A stretch of DNA of 64,000 nt from Paraniabella hibiscisoli (GCF_022512515.1 NZ_JAKWBK010000002.1:124001-188000), one strand, 5' to 3'. Positions 9,929 through 20,217 are shown, numbered from the stretch's first letter. A program made the numbers and translations. The notes: generated by a model from the sequence alone, not told the origin.

Positions 9929-12295
9929 ATGGTAAAATACTTACTGCTTATAATTGTATTGGTGGTGCCCCGTATAACCAACGCACAAAAGCAGTCCGTA
10001 TCCTTTAACAAAACGCTACAAAAAATTTACCTGACTACCGATAAAGTTATTTATACACCCAATGAGCAACTTTGGTTTGCAGCTTATTTGTTCGAAAATC
10101 AATCACAGATAAGGGATACTTCGGATATATTAACGATCGGACTGTATGATCCCATATCAGATCGTATGACCACGTTAAAAAAATTCCCTCTTCGAAACCG
10201 CATTGCTACCGGAAACATTCTTTTACCGGATTCATTAATAGCCGGCAGTTATAACCTGGTAGCCTATACCAATATTCTCAACAAACAGCATGTACCCATT
10301 GGCACCGGATTTAAGCCACTAAGAATTTATGCCAAAACAGGTGATAAAGCGTTTACCACCTCTTTAAAAATTTCAGATTCGCTTTCTACTCCCGATAAAA
10401 TAGCCATACAGCACGAAATAATTCCCGAGTCTTACCAGGTTACTTTTAAGGATGCCCGTGCCAGGTATCAATTTGCGGGCGAAAGATCCCGAACGCTGGA
10501 ATTGGATAAGTATGGCAACGATATGGTTTATATTAATCCGAAAGATATTAAAACAACGAATAGATCCCTATCCGTCACCACCATTTACGAAGGAGATACG
10601 GTGAAGAACAGGATCAGGATACCCGAGAACATGGCTTCCTCCTCAGACTTGTCTGCATCATTTTATCCAGAGGCCGGGTTCCTTGCACCAGGATACCCCA
10701 ACAGGGTGTTTTGGGAAGTAACCAACAACAACACGGCCAGCTCCTCACCTGCCTTATTACTGGAAGACGACCGGGTAATAGATACGATTGAAACTACAGC
10801 CAATGGAGCCAGTGCATTTTATGTAAATGCAAAACCGGGCAAACAATATGCAGTTAATTTGGGATTGAAAAACAATCATAGTCAAAAGTTCCTGTTACCG
10901 TCGGTGGCGACTGATGGACTTAGATTTGAGATACCAGATGTTGTGGTAAATGATTCTCTTAACATCGAACTCTGGTCAAAAGAAAAAAACCATTCAATTA
11001 GTGGTGGTAGATGTAACTGGCTGCCTTCAGTTCATAAACTCGATATCAGCTCCTACAAAAAGCTAACCGTAATACTGGATGATTTTGCCAGGGGGCTATG
11101 TAAAGTTTTTATAACAGACGAACAGAATAGAATATTAGCCAGATCTTACTTTTTTGCCCATTATGATAAACGTAATCACCTGGTGTTGCGAACTGATAAG
11201 GAAGTATACAAAACGAGGGACAGCATCTTACTCAATATGGCTATTAGTAACAGTGCCGGTACTTCGTTGAATGCTATTGCCACAGTAAACTGTGTGCTGT
11301 TAAGCAGGGTAGATTTTAACATGGCAAAAAACCTGGAGTCCGATCATGACTTACACGCTATCGTTTATAACGAGCCGGTATTCGTAAAAAGAAAAAATAT
11401 CCTGGACAGTAGCCTCTTGCTCGAACATATTATCAGGATGAAAACCATGGATGATACTGATACCATTTTGACCAATGGTAACAGCCTGGCAGAAGGATTT
11501 TTAAAACCCGGTGTGCAACTAAAGCTCGCCCGGTTTGGAAAACGGGAAAAAAGTCAATGGATCTTGTGCTGTTCAGAGAGGCCAATTTCTCCTTTCTAAA
11601 AACGAATGAGGAAGGCATATTGCCTCTATCGACCGACGAGCTGCTTGTCAACGATGGCAGAAAACTATTCGTAAAAGGCATGGGCAAAAAAATGGAGACT
11701 ATTATGTTCAGACAGAAGACTCGTTGGCCATAGCCTATTCGAATATAACGGTACCGGTTTACAAACCTGTTTACCGGGAGCAACCGCCCGACCTGCAGGC
11801 ACTATTGAAAACCGACAAAACGGAAAAGTTTTCCAGTACCATGGAAACCGTTGTTGTAAGGTCGAAAAGAGATTACGGTTCGATGGGGAGAGCCAATCCT
11901 TGCGGAGATTATGTATGCCAGAACAATATTCTCAATTGCCCTAATCATACAGTGCCCTACAAATGGCCCGTTAAGGGACAGCGCTATCGCACTTTCAGCG
12001 GGGAATTGATTTACCAGGGTTGCGACTATGAAAACAATATGTACCTGTCAGCTACCAGCCTGGTTTACCTGCCCCGTACTTTCCTGGGTATGGACACTAC
12101 ATTATTAAAACAGGAGTTTCCGGAGTACCTAAGCACGCTATGGTGGCAGCCTTTTCGAAGACTGAAAAAGACGAAGATAATCAGCTGATGTTTCACAGCA
12201 GCGATCAAAAAGGCATATACCTGATCACTGTACAAGGGTTTGCAGAGAACGGTCAGCCTTTTTATGGAGAGAAAACAATACGGATAGAAGACTAA
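9929..12295 (+). CDS. secreted MG2/macroglobulin-domain protein (three frameshifts)
   Basis: Secreted protein of about 789 residues of a type common in Chitinophagaceae. It has a signal peptide ending near residue 20 (ITNAQ) and an MG2-like macroglobulin domain at about 30-130 with the motif TDKVIYTPNEQLWF, recurring later as LRTDKEVYKTRDSILL (about residues 420-440). The C-terminal part carries VVVRSKRDYGS and a short cysteine-containing stretch. The role is unknown; relatives are thought to be surface or periplasmic proteins sometimes linked to TonB receptors. Frame breaks lie at A6 11547-11552, A7 11686-11692 and CC 12128-12129. TTG at 9923 is possible, but the ATG at 9929 gives a better signal. 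Confidence 0.75.
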
Positions 12296-12396
12296 GTCAG
12301 GACACCACAACATGACTTAGGAAATTTACTAAAGATTTTTGATCGGTTTTTCCCAGTTGTTTTAAAAACGAACGAGACAGAACATTATCCGTGGAA

Positions 12397-13341
12397 TCAA
12401 TCCAGCCTGGTAAAGCTCAGGTACTGCACAAATCTCGGTTTGTTAGATGTATTAACGCTGGCCGCATGAGGTAGGGTTTGCAGCCACACCACAATATCTC
12501 CCTGCCTGCCAGGAACGGGAGTAGCACCCGCTTCTCGTGTAATGGCATCTTGTGCGGCAACCGGATCCCCGAATTGTTGCTGGTATTGAAGATACCGGTG
12601 ATGAAAGCCAGGGATAAGGCGCAACGGCCCCCGGTCTTCGGGTGTATCATCCAAATAAATAAGTCCCTGTATATAATAGTCAGGTGGTCGGCTATGATCA
12701 ATATCCCAGTGCAATTGATGGTGACGGAATTGCCAATGCTCTGTTTCGGGCGGATTGTAGCTCACCTTATCTGTATTAGCAGCTATCCGCGGCGTTTGGT
12801 AGAGCTCGGCAAACAGTTGCTTTACCGCGGGATGCCGGCGGATGGCTTCCATATCGGGTTGCTGGTATACCTGCAGCATCAGGCCATGCCAATCCTGGTG
12901 ATTCGGGTACCAGGTAGCAGAGTCGTTGAGGCTGATGCCCTGGTAGTCGCAGATGAATTGTTTTACCCGCTCACAGTGTTCAGCAGGAACCAGTCCGCCG
13001 ATTTTAAGATAGCCCTGCTCCTGCCAGTGCTGCCACTGTTCGGCATTAAGAATGGGTGAAGAATCAGGTTCCCCTTCGTCGATTTCCGATCCGCCAAACA
13101 GGCGACCTGCCTCAGCTATGGTATCCGCACCACGGGTATTGAGTAGCCATTGGTGGAAATCATCAACCGAACGGCATTCACTATACAGATAGCGAAATAC
13201 CTCCAACTTACCTAACCCGTGCAGGGCCAGCCAGCGGTTTTCCACATGTCCAAAATCCGATGCCTGCTGCGGGCGTGGTTTTCCTGCTTTCAATTCCAGG
13301 TGGCCTGTTACAAAATGATGGATAAATTCATTGCTGGTCAT
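12397..13341 (-). CDS. phytanoyl-CoA dioxygenase (PhyH)-like protein
   Basis: Intact 314-residue Fe(II)/2-oxoglutarate-dependent oxygenase. The metal-binding facial triad is visible: H211-x-D213 in LHWDIDHS and His292 in TLPHAAS, with Arg303 (KPRF) placed to hold 2-oxoglutarate. The cupin core lies at about 105-310. The first 100 residues are an extra helical part (FIHHFVTGHLELKAGKPRP) that I cannot assign. The substrate is unknown; bacterial PhyH proteins hydroxylate lipids, amino acids or natural products. It is convergent with the MG2 gene and has no obvious operon partner. Confidence 0.85.
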   Translation of the reverse strand: MTSNEFIHHFVTGHLELKAGKPRPQQASDFGHVENRWLALHGLGKLEVFRYLYSECRSVDDFHQWLLNTRGADTIAEAGRLFGGSEIDEGEPDSSPILNAEQWQHWQEQGYLKIGGLVPAEHCERVKQFICDYQGISLNDSATWYPNHQDWHGLMLQVYQQPDMEAIRRHPAVKQLFAELYQTPRIAANTDKVSYNPPETEHWQFRHHQLHWDIDHSRPPDYYIQGLIYLDDTPEDRGPLRLIPGFHHRYLQYQQQFGDPVAAQDAITREAGATPVPGRQGDIVVWLQTLPHAASVNTSNKPRFVQYLSFTRLD

Positions 13342-13404
13342 GGTAACACGAATATAATGGTTTAAGTGCGGGACATCAGGACCCCTACGATAAGGTTATA
13401 ACGA

Positions 13405-13940
13405 TTAACGTGCTTCCTGATCAACCAATACGGTAATTTTATTCGATACATGCTTTTCTTCCCGCCTGCGTATGAATTGGTTGGTATTTATATAATGCTC
13501 TTTCTCCTTCTCTATCAGCTTATACCAGGCAATAGCCGGAATGGCATTATTGGAATGCAACTCCAGCCGGATGAGGATATTTTCCCCGGGAGACCGGTGA
13601 TCATTGATCAACTGACTTAGCTCAGTTTCATCAATATTAATTTCTTGTGCAAATACCTTTCTCTTTTTATTGAGCAATTGCACATATTGTTTTAGGAAAT
13701 AACTGAATTTAAACTCGGGGTTAAACGCTTCGCTATTAAGGTATTCTTCCAGCCTGAACCTGAGCTGCAGTATATCGGATACCAGTTGCTCCTCGTGGGA
13801 TGCATTTGCCTGTACTTTTGCTCTGGCCGCGTTTAGCTGGACAGCAGCTTCCTTCATTTGAGCCTTTGTTAACCGGGATGAATATACATAGGCTCCGGCC
13901 AGCTCTTCAGAAGTATATTTCGGTCTTTTTTTGTGCTCAT
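13405..13940 (-). CDS. HigA-like helix-turn-helix protein, putative antitoxin (one frameshift)
   Basis: About 178 residues when the T7 run at 13926-13932 is given one more base; the start ATG at 13940 then overlaps the stop of the upstream GNAT gene by four bases (ATGA). The N-terminal half is helical and charged (MSTKKRPKYTSEELAGAY). The C-terminal half looks like an XRE/HigA DNA-binding domain: YVQLLNKKRKVFAQEINIDE, then TELSQLINDHRSPGENILIRLE as the likely helix-turn-helix. Overlap with a GNAT-like gene and a palindrome upstream of the operon suggest the second gene of a toxin-antitoxin-like unit that represses its own promoter. That role is inference. Confidence 0.7.
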
Positions 13941-14408
13941 AATAAATACTTTAAAATCATATCATTCAATACGCTCCCTTCTAAAAAAAGTTGCCAGCCT
14001 GCATCCACCATACCATATTGATTTATATAATGCTGCTTTAAACGGGTTTTTGGTACCAGCGATACACAGGCATTTCTTCCATACTGCATATTTGCCAGCC
14101 GACAAGCGTAAGCAATAAGGGAACGGCTACACCTTCATACATCTTTTTACACCCACATTCTCTACTGAGCAGGCCAGCAAATTAATCTCAATCCGACTCT
14201 CATCAACAAAGTTGCCCAGAGCCATTACACCCAATATATCATCATCGTTAATTAGCTGCAACTTGTATACCTTAATGTCTGCCTGGGTCTTGAATAGCTT
14301 CCATGAAAAATAAAATCTCTTTTTAGTTAATTGCTTATAATCCTCCTCTTCAACAAGAGCAATTCTTATTTTCTTTTTCTTTCTGGTCTTTATTTCTATT
14401 AAAGCCAT
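13937..14408 (-). CDS. GNAT-fold acetyltransferase-like protein, putative toxin (two frameshifts)
   Basis: About 157 residues after one base is restored at T5 14144-14148 and one near 14128-14132. The sequence runs from a basic N-terminus (IEIKTRKKKKIRIALV) through DDILGVMALGNF and a strand (RIEINLLACSVEN) followed by a helix (SLIAYACRLA) and the strand-helix CVSLVPKTRLKQHYINQYGM. This strand, acetyl-CoA loop, helix order is that of GNAT acetyltransferases, though the classic Q/R-x-x-G-x-G/A loop is weak and lies in the damaged stretch. It is read as the first gene of an operon with the HigA-like protein, joined by an ATGA overlap. GNAT toxins of the TacT/AtaT kind acetylate aminoacyl-tRNA; whether this one does is unknown. 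Confidence 0.6.
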
Positions 14409-14411
14409 AAC

Positions 14412-14451
14412 CAAATATACTCAAAAAAGTTTACATTTTTTGTAAACTTTT
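14412..14451 (-). promoter_or_regulatory. palindromic operator and -7 box of the GNAT/HigA-like operon
   Basis: A perfect inverted repeat of 10-base arms (AAAAGTTTAC at 14425-14434 and GTAAACTTTT at 14442-14451) with a 7-base spacer lies about 17-43 bases upstream of the GNAT start. Between it and the gene, on the minus strand, is TATATTTG (14412-14419), an exact match to the Bacteroidota -7 consensus TAnnTTTG. A repressor bound to the palindrome would cover the -33 region. The -7 box ends only 3 bases before the ATG, so the mRNA would be nearly leaderless, or another start is used. Confidence 0.55.
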
Positions 14452-14627
14452 AGAGGAGGCTCCTACTTAGAACAATTTCTATCTCATCAATTGACTTTGT
14501 TCACATTGCCGCCGTTAACACTTTATTTGTTATCAGTATGAGTGTTAATAGTTTTAAATGAAGCCGGAGGATATTGTGTACATTTATAGTAATGAGCCAT
14601 TCACCTGTTCACTAAAAATAATCACTA

Positions 14628-15476
14628 ATGACCTCATCTATCAAAATACCAGCTGGCTCAAGAGAGAAAATGCTGTTCCTTTTTCTACCTGTGGTATTAT
14701 TGCTCGTCAGCGCCAATATAGCATCCGATTATTTATACACGCTGTTTCAGCAAACGGCATTTTACCTTTCGGAGTCGGCGCTTTTTAGCTCTTACTGGCT
14801 CTTATTCCTGCCCCTGCTGCTATTGCAACGCCGCTGCATGAGCCCTACACAAAGTTGGCACTGGCAATTCATCGTCACCCTGCTGGTTATAGCTGTGCAC
14901 CTGCTCACCTACCCGGCACTGATCGGCCTGCTATCTGCTTTGTTTTACGATCACACTTTTGCCTATGGACAGAGCTTTCAATTTGGCCTGTCGGCTTACC
15001 TGGTACAATCACTGGTTATATATGGATACGGAGTTGCCGCGATTTTCATGCAAAAGAAGATTGCACCGCCACCTGCAAACGCGGATATCATTAAAATAAA
15101 TACCATTGCTGAACCATCTGCTTCCCTTCAAAATGTGCTGGTTGTAGAAGGCTCCAACACCCAAACCTTAGTGGCTGTAAATGATATCCATTACTTTTCG
15201 GCAAGTCCACCCTATGTCACTATTCACCTTTCTCACAAAAAATACCTGTATACCGCTACACTAAAATCATTGGAGGCCGAACTGGATGGGGATGTTTTTG
15301 TACGGGTTCACCGATCCTGCCTCCTTAATATTAATAAAGTGTCGTCCATACGATCCCGCAAAAACGGGGACTATGATGTTACCTTGATTAACGAAACGGT
15401 ATTGCGGGTAAGCCGCAACTATGCTCAACCTTTCAAGCAGCTATGGTTAATGCGGACTCCGCTTGCAGTAAAATAA
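14628..15476 (+). CDS. membrane-bound LytTR-domain transcription regulator
   Basis: Intact 282-residue protein. The first 150 residues hold about four hydrophobic helices (for example FLFLPVVLLLVSANI, WLLFLPLLLLQR and FIVTLLVIAVHLLTY). The C-terminal 110 residues form a LytTR DNA-binding domain, with IHYFSASPPYVTIHL, FVRVHRSCLLNINKV and the final YDVTLINETVLRVSRNY. There is no receiver domain, so this is the one-component membrane LytTR type found in Bacteroidota, and the signal sensed is unknown. A second possible start, ATG at 14670 preceded by AAGAGAG, would remove 14 residues and keeps all helices. It is followed 71 bases downstream by the intradiol-dioxygenase-like gene, a possible target. 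Confidence 0.85.
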   Translation: MTSSIKIPAGSREKMLFLFLPVVLLLVSANIASDYLYTLFQQTAFYLSESALFSSYWLLFLPLLLLQRRCMSPTQSWHWQFIVTLLVIAVHLLTYPALIGLLSALFYDHTFAYGQSFQFGLSAYLVQSLVIYGYGVAAIFMQKKIAPPPANADIIKINTIAEPSASLQNVLVVEGSNTQTLVAVNDIHYFSASPPYVTIHLSHKKYLYTATLKSLEAELDGDVFVRVHRSCLLNINKVSSIRSRKNGDYDVTLINETVLRVSRNYAQPFKQLWLMRTPLAVK

Positions 15477-15497
15477 ACTCATCTTACCCTATCTGAC

Positions 15498-15529
15498 TTG
15501 TTGTACGACCGGTTTACCACCCATATTTG
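15498..15529 (+). promoter_or_regulatory. candidate Bacteroidota promoter of the dioxygenase gene
   Basis: CATATTTG at 15522-15529 differs by one base from the -7 consensus TAnnTTTG. TTG at 15501-15503, 18 bases before it, fits the -33 element. Transcription would start near 15535, about 13 bases before the ATG at 15548, leaving room for the strong ribosome site AGGAG at 15541-15545. Confidence 0.35.
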
Positions 15530-15547
15530 CTTTAAAAAACAGGAGCA

Positions 15548-16197
15548 ATGAAAAAATGGATATCAGGATTAACTATATTGTATGCCTTGCTTACAGGTTG
15601 TGGTTCACCGGTCAGCCCTTCAAACCCAAAAAAGAAGGTCTCGTAGGTGGCGGCTGTGATGGTTGCGAGCTGATGTACATCAACATGCCGCAACAAATAG
15701 CTTCGGTCGATAGCAGTCCGGCATGGAACGGCAAAGGACAACCCTTACAAATCTCGGGCACCGTACTGAAAGCAGATGGTAAAACACCCGCCCCCAATGT
15801 GATCATCTACTACTGGCAAACGAATAACGAGGGTTATTATGCGAACCGGGAGGGATTGGATGCCCGGGCCAGGCGACACGGCTACATACGGGGCTGGATA
15901 AAAACAGATCCTGAAGGGCGATATGCCTTTTATACAATCAGACCAGCACCCTACCCTACCGATTCTTTACCCGCACATATTCATTTATCGATAAAGGAAC
16001 CCGGTCTGCCCAATGAATATTACACCGATGAGATCAATTTTGAAGATGATCCCTTACTGAAACCCTATTTTGAAAAACATCCCCCTGAAAACAGGGGCGG
16101 TAGTGGCGTAGTGTACGTATCCCTACGAGATAATATACAGTTGGCAGAACACAATATAGTGCTGGGACTAAATATACCGGGCTATCCGAAACAATAA
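15548..16197 (+). CDS. intradiol dioxygenase-like lipoprotein (one frameshift)
   Basis: About 216 residues after one base is added to A6 15628-15633. The start ATG 15548 has an AGGAG ribosome site and begins a lipoprotein signal (MKKWISGLTILYALLTGCG, lipobox Cys near 18), so the enzyme would face the periplasm or outside. The fold of protocatechuate/catechol intradiol dioxygenases is visible: PAPNVIIYYWQTNNEGYY with a candidate Tyr iron ligand, the RGWIKTDPEGRYAFYTIRPAPYP stretch holding the second Tyr, then the HIHLSI pair of His ligands. Aromatic-ring cleavage is the family activity, but exported members have unproven substrates. No other aromatic-catabolism gene is seen in the window. The membrane LytTR gene lies just upstream. 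Confidence 0.8.
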
Positions 16198-16231
16198 GTT
16201 TGAATTACCTTACTTTCTCCCTGATAAGCAC

Positions 16232-16258
16232 AAAAAGCCCCGGCAAAATGCCGAAGCT
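16232..16258 (-). terminator. Rho-independent terminator after the nuclease gene
   Basis: On the minus strand AGCTTCGGCA, loop TTT and TGCCGGGGCT form a 10-base-pair stem (with two G-U pairs) followed by TTTT. It lies 21 bases past the stop of the DRGH nuclease gene and would end the inhibitor/nuclease transcript. Confidence 0.75.
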
Positions 16259-16278
16259 TAGAGGGGGTGTCTCGAAGG

Positions 16279-17669
16279 CTATTGATTATCTATTTTAGTT
16301 TCCAGGGTGTTCTGAATAGTTACAGGCAAGGCCGATAATAAGTCGTATCCGGTTGCCTGTTCAATCTGGTCTACCGATACCCGGTACTGCTTCCAATCGG
16401 CATTGATTGTATTGTTATTAGGCGTATTAATTGCGATGACGCGCGTATTTTCTGTGACGCGACCCAGGTCATTGTTGCCAACGCTGAGTAATACCACCAC
16501 TTTCCACACCTGGGAAGGTACAACAATATTTCCATTAGCAATGGTTCCTGAGTTTCCGTAGCTACCCATAATTACGTACGCTTCCTGCCCGGCGCTCACC
16601 TGTGTTCTTACGTACTGTTCAAAATTGTTCCAGGTTTGCTGGTTGTTTTGGGCCGCCTGCGGTATCATATTGGTCATGAGAAAGGTAGCAGAGTTGGCAT
16701 TGATGCTGGAAGTTCTGTCGGCGCTGGGCACATTATGTCCGCGGTCGTAACCCGAACCCATATAACTACTGGATTGTACTACAAACCAGCCATTTTGCAT
16801 TCCCGCCCATGCGGCAAAATCATCCTGCCTGTCTGCGGCGCCGGTAATATTCGAAGCGTCAATATGCCAGGCCACCCAGTTAGGTGTAGCGCGTGTTTTA
16901 GAATAAGACTGTATGTAATAATGTTGATTGATCAGGAAGTTCTCTGCCATGGACAATACTGAATCCGCGTTAGAGGGATTGCCAAAAAGCAGGTTCGAGT
17001 TATCCCCCGTAGCTGGCGGCGCATCTGGCCCAACCGTTACATAACGGCCATTTGCCGGCGGATTAACAATGGTGGTATCACCGCCATTGCCAGTCGTATC
17101 TGTAATACCAGGATTATTGGAGGCTCCCTTGAAAATGATATTATCGATATTAATACGGGTACTGCCGGTTTTTACAATCCTGATCTGCACCGGTACGGTG
17201 GAGGTAATATCAAAGCTGTCGAGCCGGAACACTTTGCTGTTTACTATTACCGGCTGGCCTACCAGGGAAAATGTTTGCCCATCGGTGCTGGTTTGTAACT
17301 GCCAGGTAGAGCTGCCATCATTACCGTAAGTAGCTGTTGAAACAAAAATTTTCTTGAGGCCGTTGATCCTAAAATTGGTGGTGATATTACCATTTCTTAA
17401 ACGCACCGACCAGAGACTATCTTTGGTATCGGCGGCCGTATTCCCGATCAGGGCGTCATCGAAAGACCAGCTGCCTGTTTTAAGATCCAGGTTGGCAATA
17501 GCGTAGGCTGCCTTTTTGCCCTGCTCGAAGTTTTCAAATACCAGGTAGCTGCTATCTTTAGGAGGCTCCGGGTTTTCAGGAAGGCCGACATCTATATTTT
17601 TTTACAGGAAGCTAATACCAGCAAAAAAGAGAAGGTGATCGTTGTAAGTTTTAAAAGGTAGGGGCGCAT
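16279..17669 (-). CDS. DRGH (NUC1) non-specific DNA/RNA endonuclease lipoprotein (one frameshift)
   Basis: Secreted nuclease of about 463 residues. The start (MRPYLLKLTTITFSFLLVLASC) is a lipoprotein signal; one base must be added in the T7 run at 17597-17603 to join it to the long open frame. Residues about 30-185 form an Ig/lectin-like beta domain of the kind attached to such enzymes (SGSTRINIDNIIFKG). After a Gly/Pro-rich linker comes the NUC1 domain with GYDRGHNVPSADRT, whose His (near residue 312) is catalytic, and NMIPQAAQNN holding the metal-binding Asn. Family members cut DNA and RNA without sequence specificity. It lies 16 bases downstream of a NuiA-type inhibitor gene on the same strand, so the two are probably co-transcribed. 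Confidence 0.92.
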
Positions 17670-17685
17670 AACGTATGGATTTAAT

Positions 17686-18086
17686 TTATGTTTCAATGCT
17701 GGTAGAGCTGACTCCCACACAAAACCCGCCATGCAAAAAACCTAAAATATAAACAGGAACAGATACACTGGTTTCCACCCGATACACGGTTAAATCCCCC
17801 AAATGTTGCTGCAGGAACTCCAGGAGCTTCCTGATCTTTGGGTATTGGCCACAATAATAGCATCTGAACCCGCGCTGGCTTTTTCGATCTTAGAAAGGAA
17901 GTCTTCGGGCGCTATTGTTTTTATCTTCTGCACATCGGCCTGGTGTTTTTGAGCCAGTAATGCAGGCAGGCCGCCTGAATTAGAAGCACTGAATTGTGTG
18001 TAACTAAAGGGGTGTTCTGATTCGCTGATCAGCCATACTTCATCGGTAAGGCCGATTACGAGGGTTTCGAAGGTAGAAAGCTCCAT
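17686..18086 (-). CDS. NuiA-type nuclease A inhibitor (one frameshift)
   Basis: About 133 residues after one base is added at the T3 run 17837-17839. Motifs match the nuclease A inhibitor family: VWLISESEHPFSYTQFS near residues 18-34, DFLSKI, and the C-terminal IRKLLEFLQQHLGDLTVYRVETSV with VYILG. The founding member, Anabaena NuiA, blocks the DRGH nuclease NucA by placing its C-terminal acidic residues at the active site. No signal peptide is seen, so it should stay in the cytoplasm and protect the cell before the nuclease is exported. It is the first gene of the pair with the nuclease. Confidence 0.85.
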
Positions 18087-18378
18087 TACTCAAATATAGC
18101 ACGGACCGTGCAGGTATGTCGTATTGGTATGTAGCCTTAATAAAATAATAATACAAATGAGGGATGCTCATAATCCTGCTCCATTTCAAGACATAACTAA
18201 TCTTAATTCTGTATTAAAATTTTATATAAAAATTTTAATTATATTGATAATAATCAAATTACAACACTTAACTAAATAAAATAAATAGATAGTCTTTTCG
18301 TAATTAACCTCAGAATAAATAAATATTCGACGTACTCATACTGGCATAACTATTGACCTCTCTTCAAAAAAGAAAACC

Positions 18379-19302
18379 ATGCAAAAATTATCCCACACCT
18401 CTGGTTCGATAAACAGGCCCTGGAAGCAGCCGATTTCTATACTTCCGTTTTCCCGGAGTCACAGATCACGCACACTTCAACGATCCGGGATACACCTTCC
18501 GGCGATTGCGATATTGCTTACTTTACCATTTGGAATAAGGAATTTATGGCCATCAGCGCGGGGCCCCTTTTTCAGTTCAATCCTTCCATATCTTTTATGG
18601 TGAATTATGATACGCTTTTTTCAAAGGCACTCCTGAAGAACAGGAAGCCGCGGCAAGGCAAAGCCTGGAAAAAACTGGCAACAATTAATGGATGGCGGCA
18701 AGGCATTAATGCCCCTGGGAGAATATCCTTTTAGCCAGCTGTATGGTTGGGTACAGGATAAATATGGGCTGAGCTGGCAACTGATGCTCACCGATCCATC
18801 CGGCGATCCTCGCCCTGCCATTTTACCCGCACTTATGTTTACCGGTAAAATTCTGGGCAGAGCAGAAGAGGCTATTCATTTTTACAATTCCACGTTCCCC
18901 GGTTCAGAACAGGGTACGCATGTTTACTATCCTGAAGGAATGGACCCCGATAAAGCCGGTACCATCATGTTTGCTGATTTTAAGCTCGAAGACACCTGGC
19001 TGATGGCTATGGATAGCGCTCATCAGCATGGCTTTGAGTTCAACGAATCGGTTTCGTTGATGGTTACCTGTAATAACCAGGCGGAGATTGATCACTACTG
19101 GAATCAATTATCCGCGGTACCCGAATCTGAACAGTGCGGCTGGTTAAAGGATAAATTCGGCTTTAGCTGGCAAATTACATCAACGGAAATGGAAACAATG
19201 ATGAAAGAAGGCAGCCAGGACCAGGTGGACCGCATAACCAGGGCTTTTTTACAAATGAAAAAAATAGATATTGCCGCTATTAAAGCTGCGGCTGCCGGAT
19301 AA
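18379..19302 (+). CDS. VOC/PhnB-like protein with two domains (three frameshifts)
   Basis: About 308 residues after repair at A5 18383-18387, T6 18616-18621 and A6 18670-18675. Two tandem copies of the PhnB/3-demethylubiquinone-methyltransferase-like domain of the vicinal-oxygen-chelate superfamily are seen, each starting with a KALEFYxxVFPES-like strand-helix (LWFDKQALEAADFY and GRAEEAIHFYNSTFPGSEQ) and ending in KYGLSWQL or KFGFSWQI. VOC proteins bind small molecules or a metal in the paired domains. Function is unknown; they occur widely in soil Bacteroidota. The 292 bases before it (18087-18378) are AT-rich and hold no recognisable element. Confidence 0.8.
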
Positions 19303-19318
19303 ATCGCAATGATCTGTT

Positions 19319-20216
19319 TTATTTTTTCTTTACAGTTGGACTAATGGCCGTGGCAACTTCTACCGGAAAATCTGATTCGAGGATATCTGCTCCTGATTGA
19401 AATATCTCCCGGTAAGCCTGGGCTCTTTGCTCAATAGTAGCCAGCTTATCGTAAACCGGTGCCGCCGATATCATGCATTTTACCTTTCGCTGGTGTAAGA
19501 GATCCAGCATTATTTTATTTTCCGGCTTATTTTCCGACCCGATATAGGCGATCATATTTTTCCAGGGAATGCCCGCCGCTTCGTATTCCTTTAGCGCTTT
19601 TTCCGTTTTAACAAATGCCGACATCATCCGGTTGGGATCTTTTTCAAAGTAAAACCTGGCCTGTTCGGCATTGTGCACCGTTACCATTACAAAAGCCCCT
19701 GCATTATGCTTTTTAATAATCCTGTCGGTCATTTCAGCGGGCACATCTTTTTATCCAGGTTTAAGATTGTCTTGCCTCTCCCCATTCGATTACCTGCGCC
19801 AGGGTTGGGATCCGGTAAGGGGTTAATTTGCCAAACCTGTCTTTTAGCCTTAACTGCTGAACTTCAGCCCAGGTATAATCCGATAGTTTTCCGTTACCAT
19901 TAGTAGTCCGGTCCAAAGTTGCGTCGTGCATTAAAACAATAACGCTGTCTTTTGTCATTCGCGGATCGATCTCAAAGAAAGCGGGCGTATGCTGTAAAAC
20001 ATACTCGAAGGCTTCGATAGAATTTTCGGGATAATCTGCGATATCGCAACCGCGGTGCCCGCTGATAACCGGTGCATTACTTTTTGTATGTTTAAAAAAG
20101 GCCTGTAGCTGTTGCGGAGTTTTCAGGTCCAGTCGATGCAGTTGTTTCTGAGAAAAGCCGCTCAGCGCTGTTAGTGTATAGGCTGCCAGCAGCCCTATAT
20201 TTTTTAATGAAATCAT
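19319..20216 (-). CDS. glycerophosphodiester phosphodiesterase (two frameshifts)
   Basis: Secreted enzyme of about 299 residues cleaving glycerophosphodiesters to glycerol 3-phosphate and an alcohol. Signal peptide near residues 1-22 (ALSGFSQ). Family catalytic set: His54-Arg55 in ISGHRG, Glu82 and Asp84 in FEIDPRMTKD, His97 in LMHDATLDRTTNG, then NLDKK near the repair and the C-terminal ILESDFPVE. Frame breaks are at C4 19780-19783 and T5 19748-19752. Its ATG lies 1 base past the stop of the histidine phosphatase gene, so it is the last gene of a long minus-strand operon with polyol-type kinases and transporters. A glycerol-phosphate substrate fits the kinases and the DeoR/GlpR regulator. 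Confidence 0.9.
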
Positions 20217-20217
20217 T

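Noticed and set aside
14558..14788. A 76-residue open frame before the LytTR gene
   Set aside because: It overlaps the start of the LytTR gene in another frame and shows no domain.
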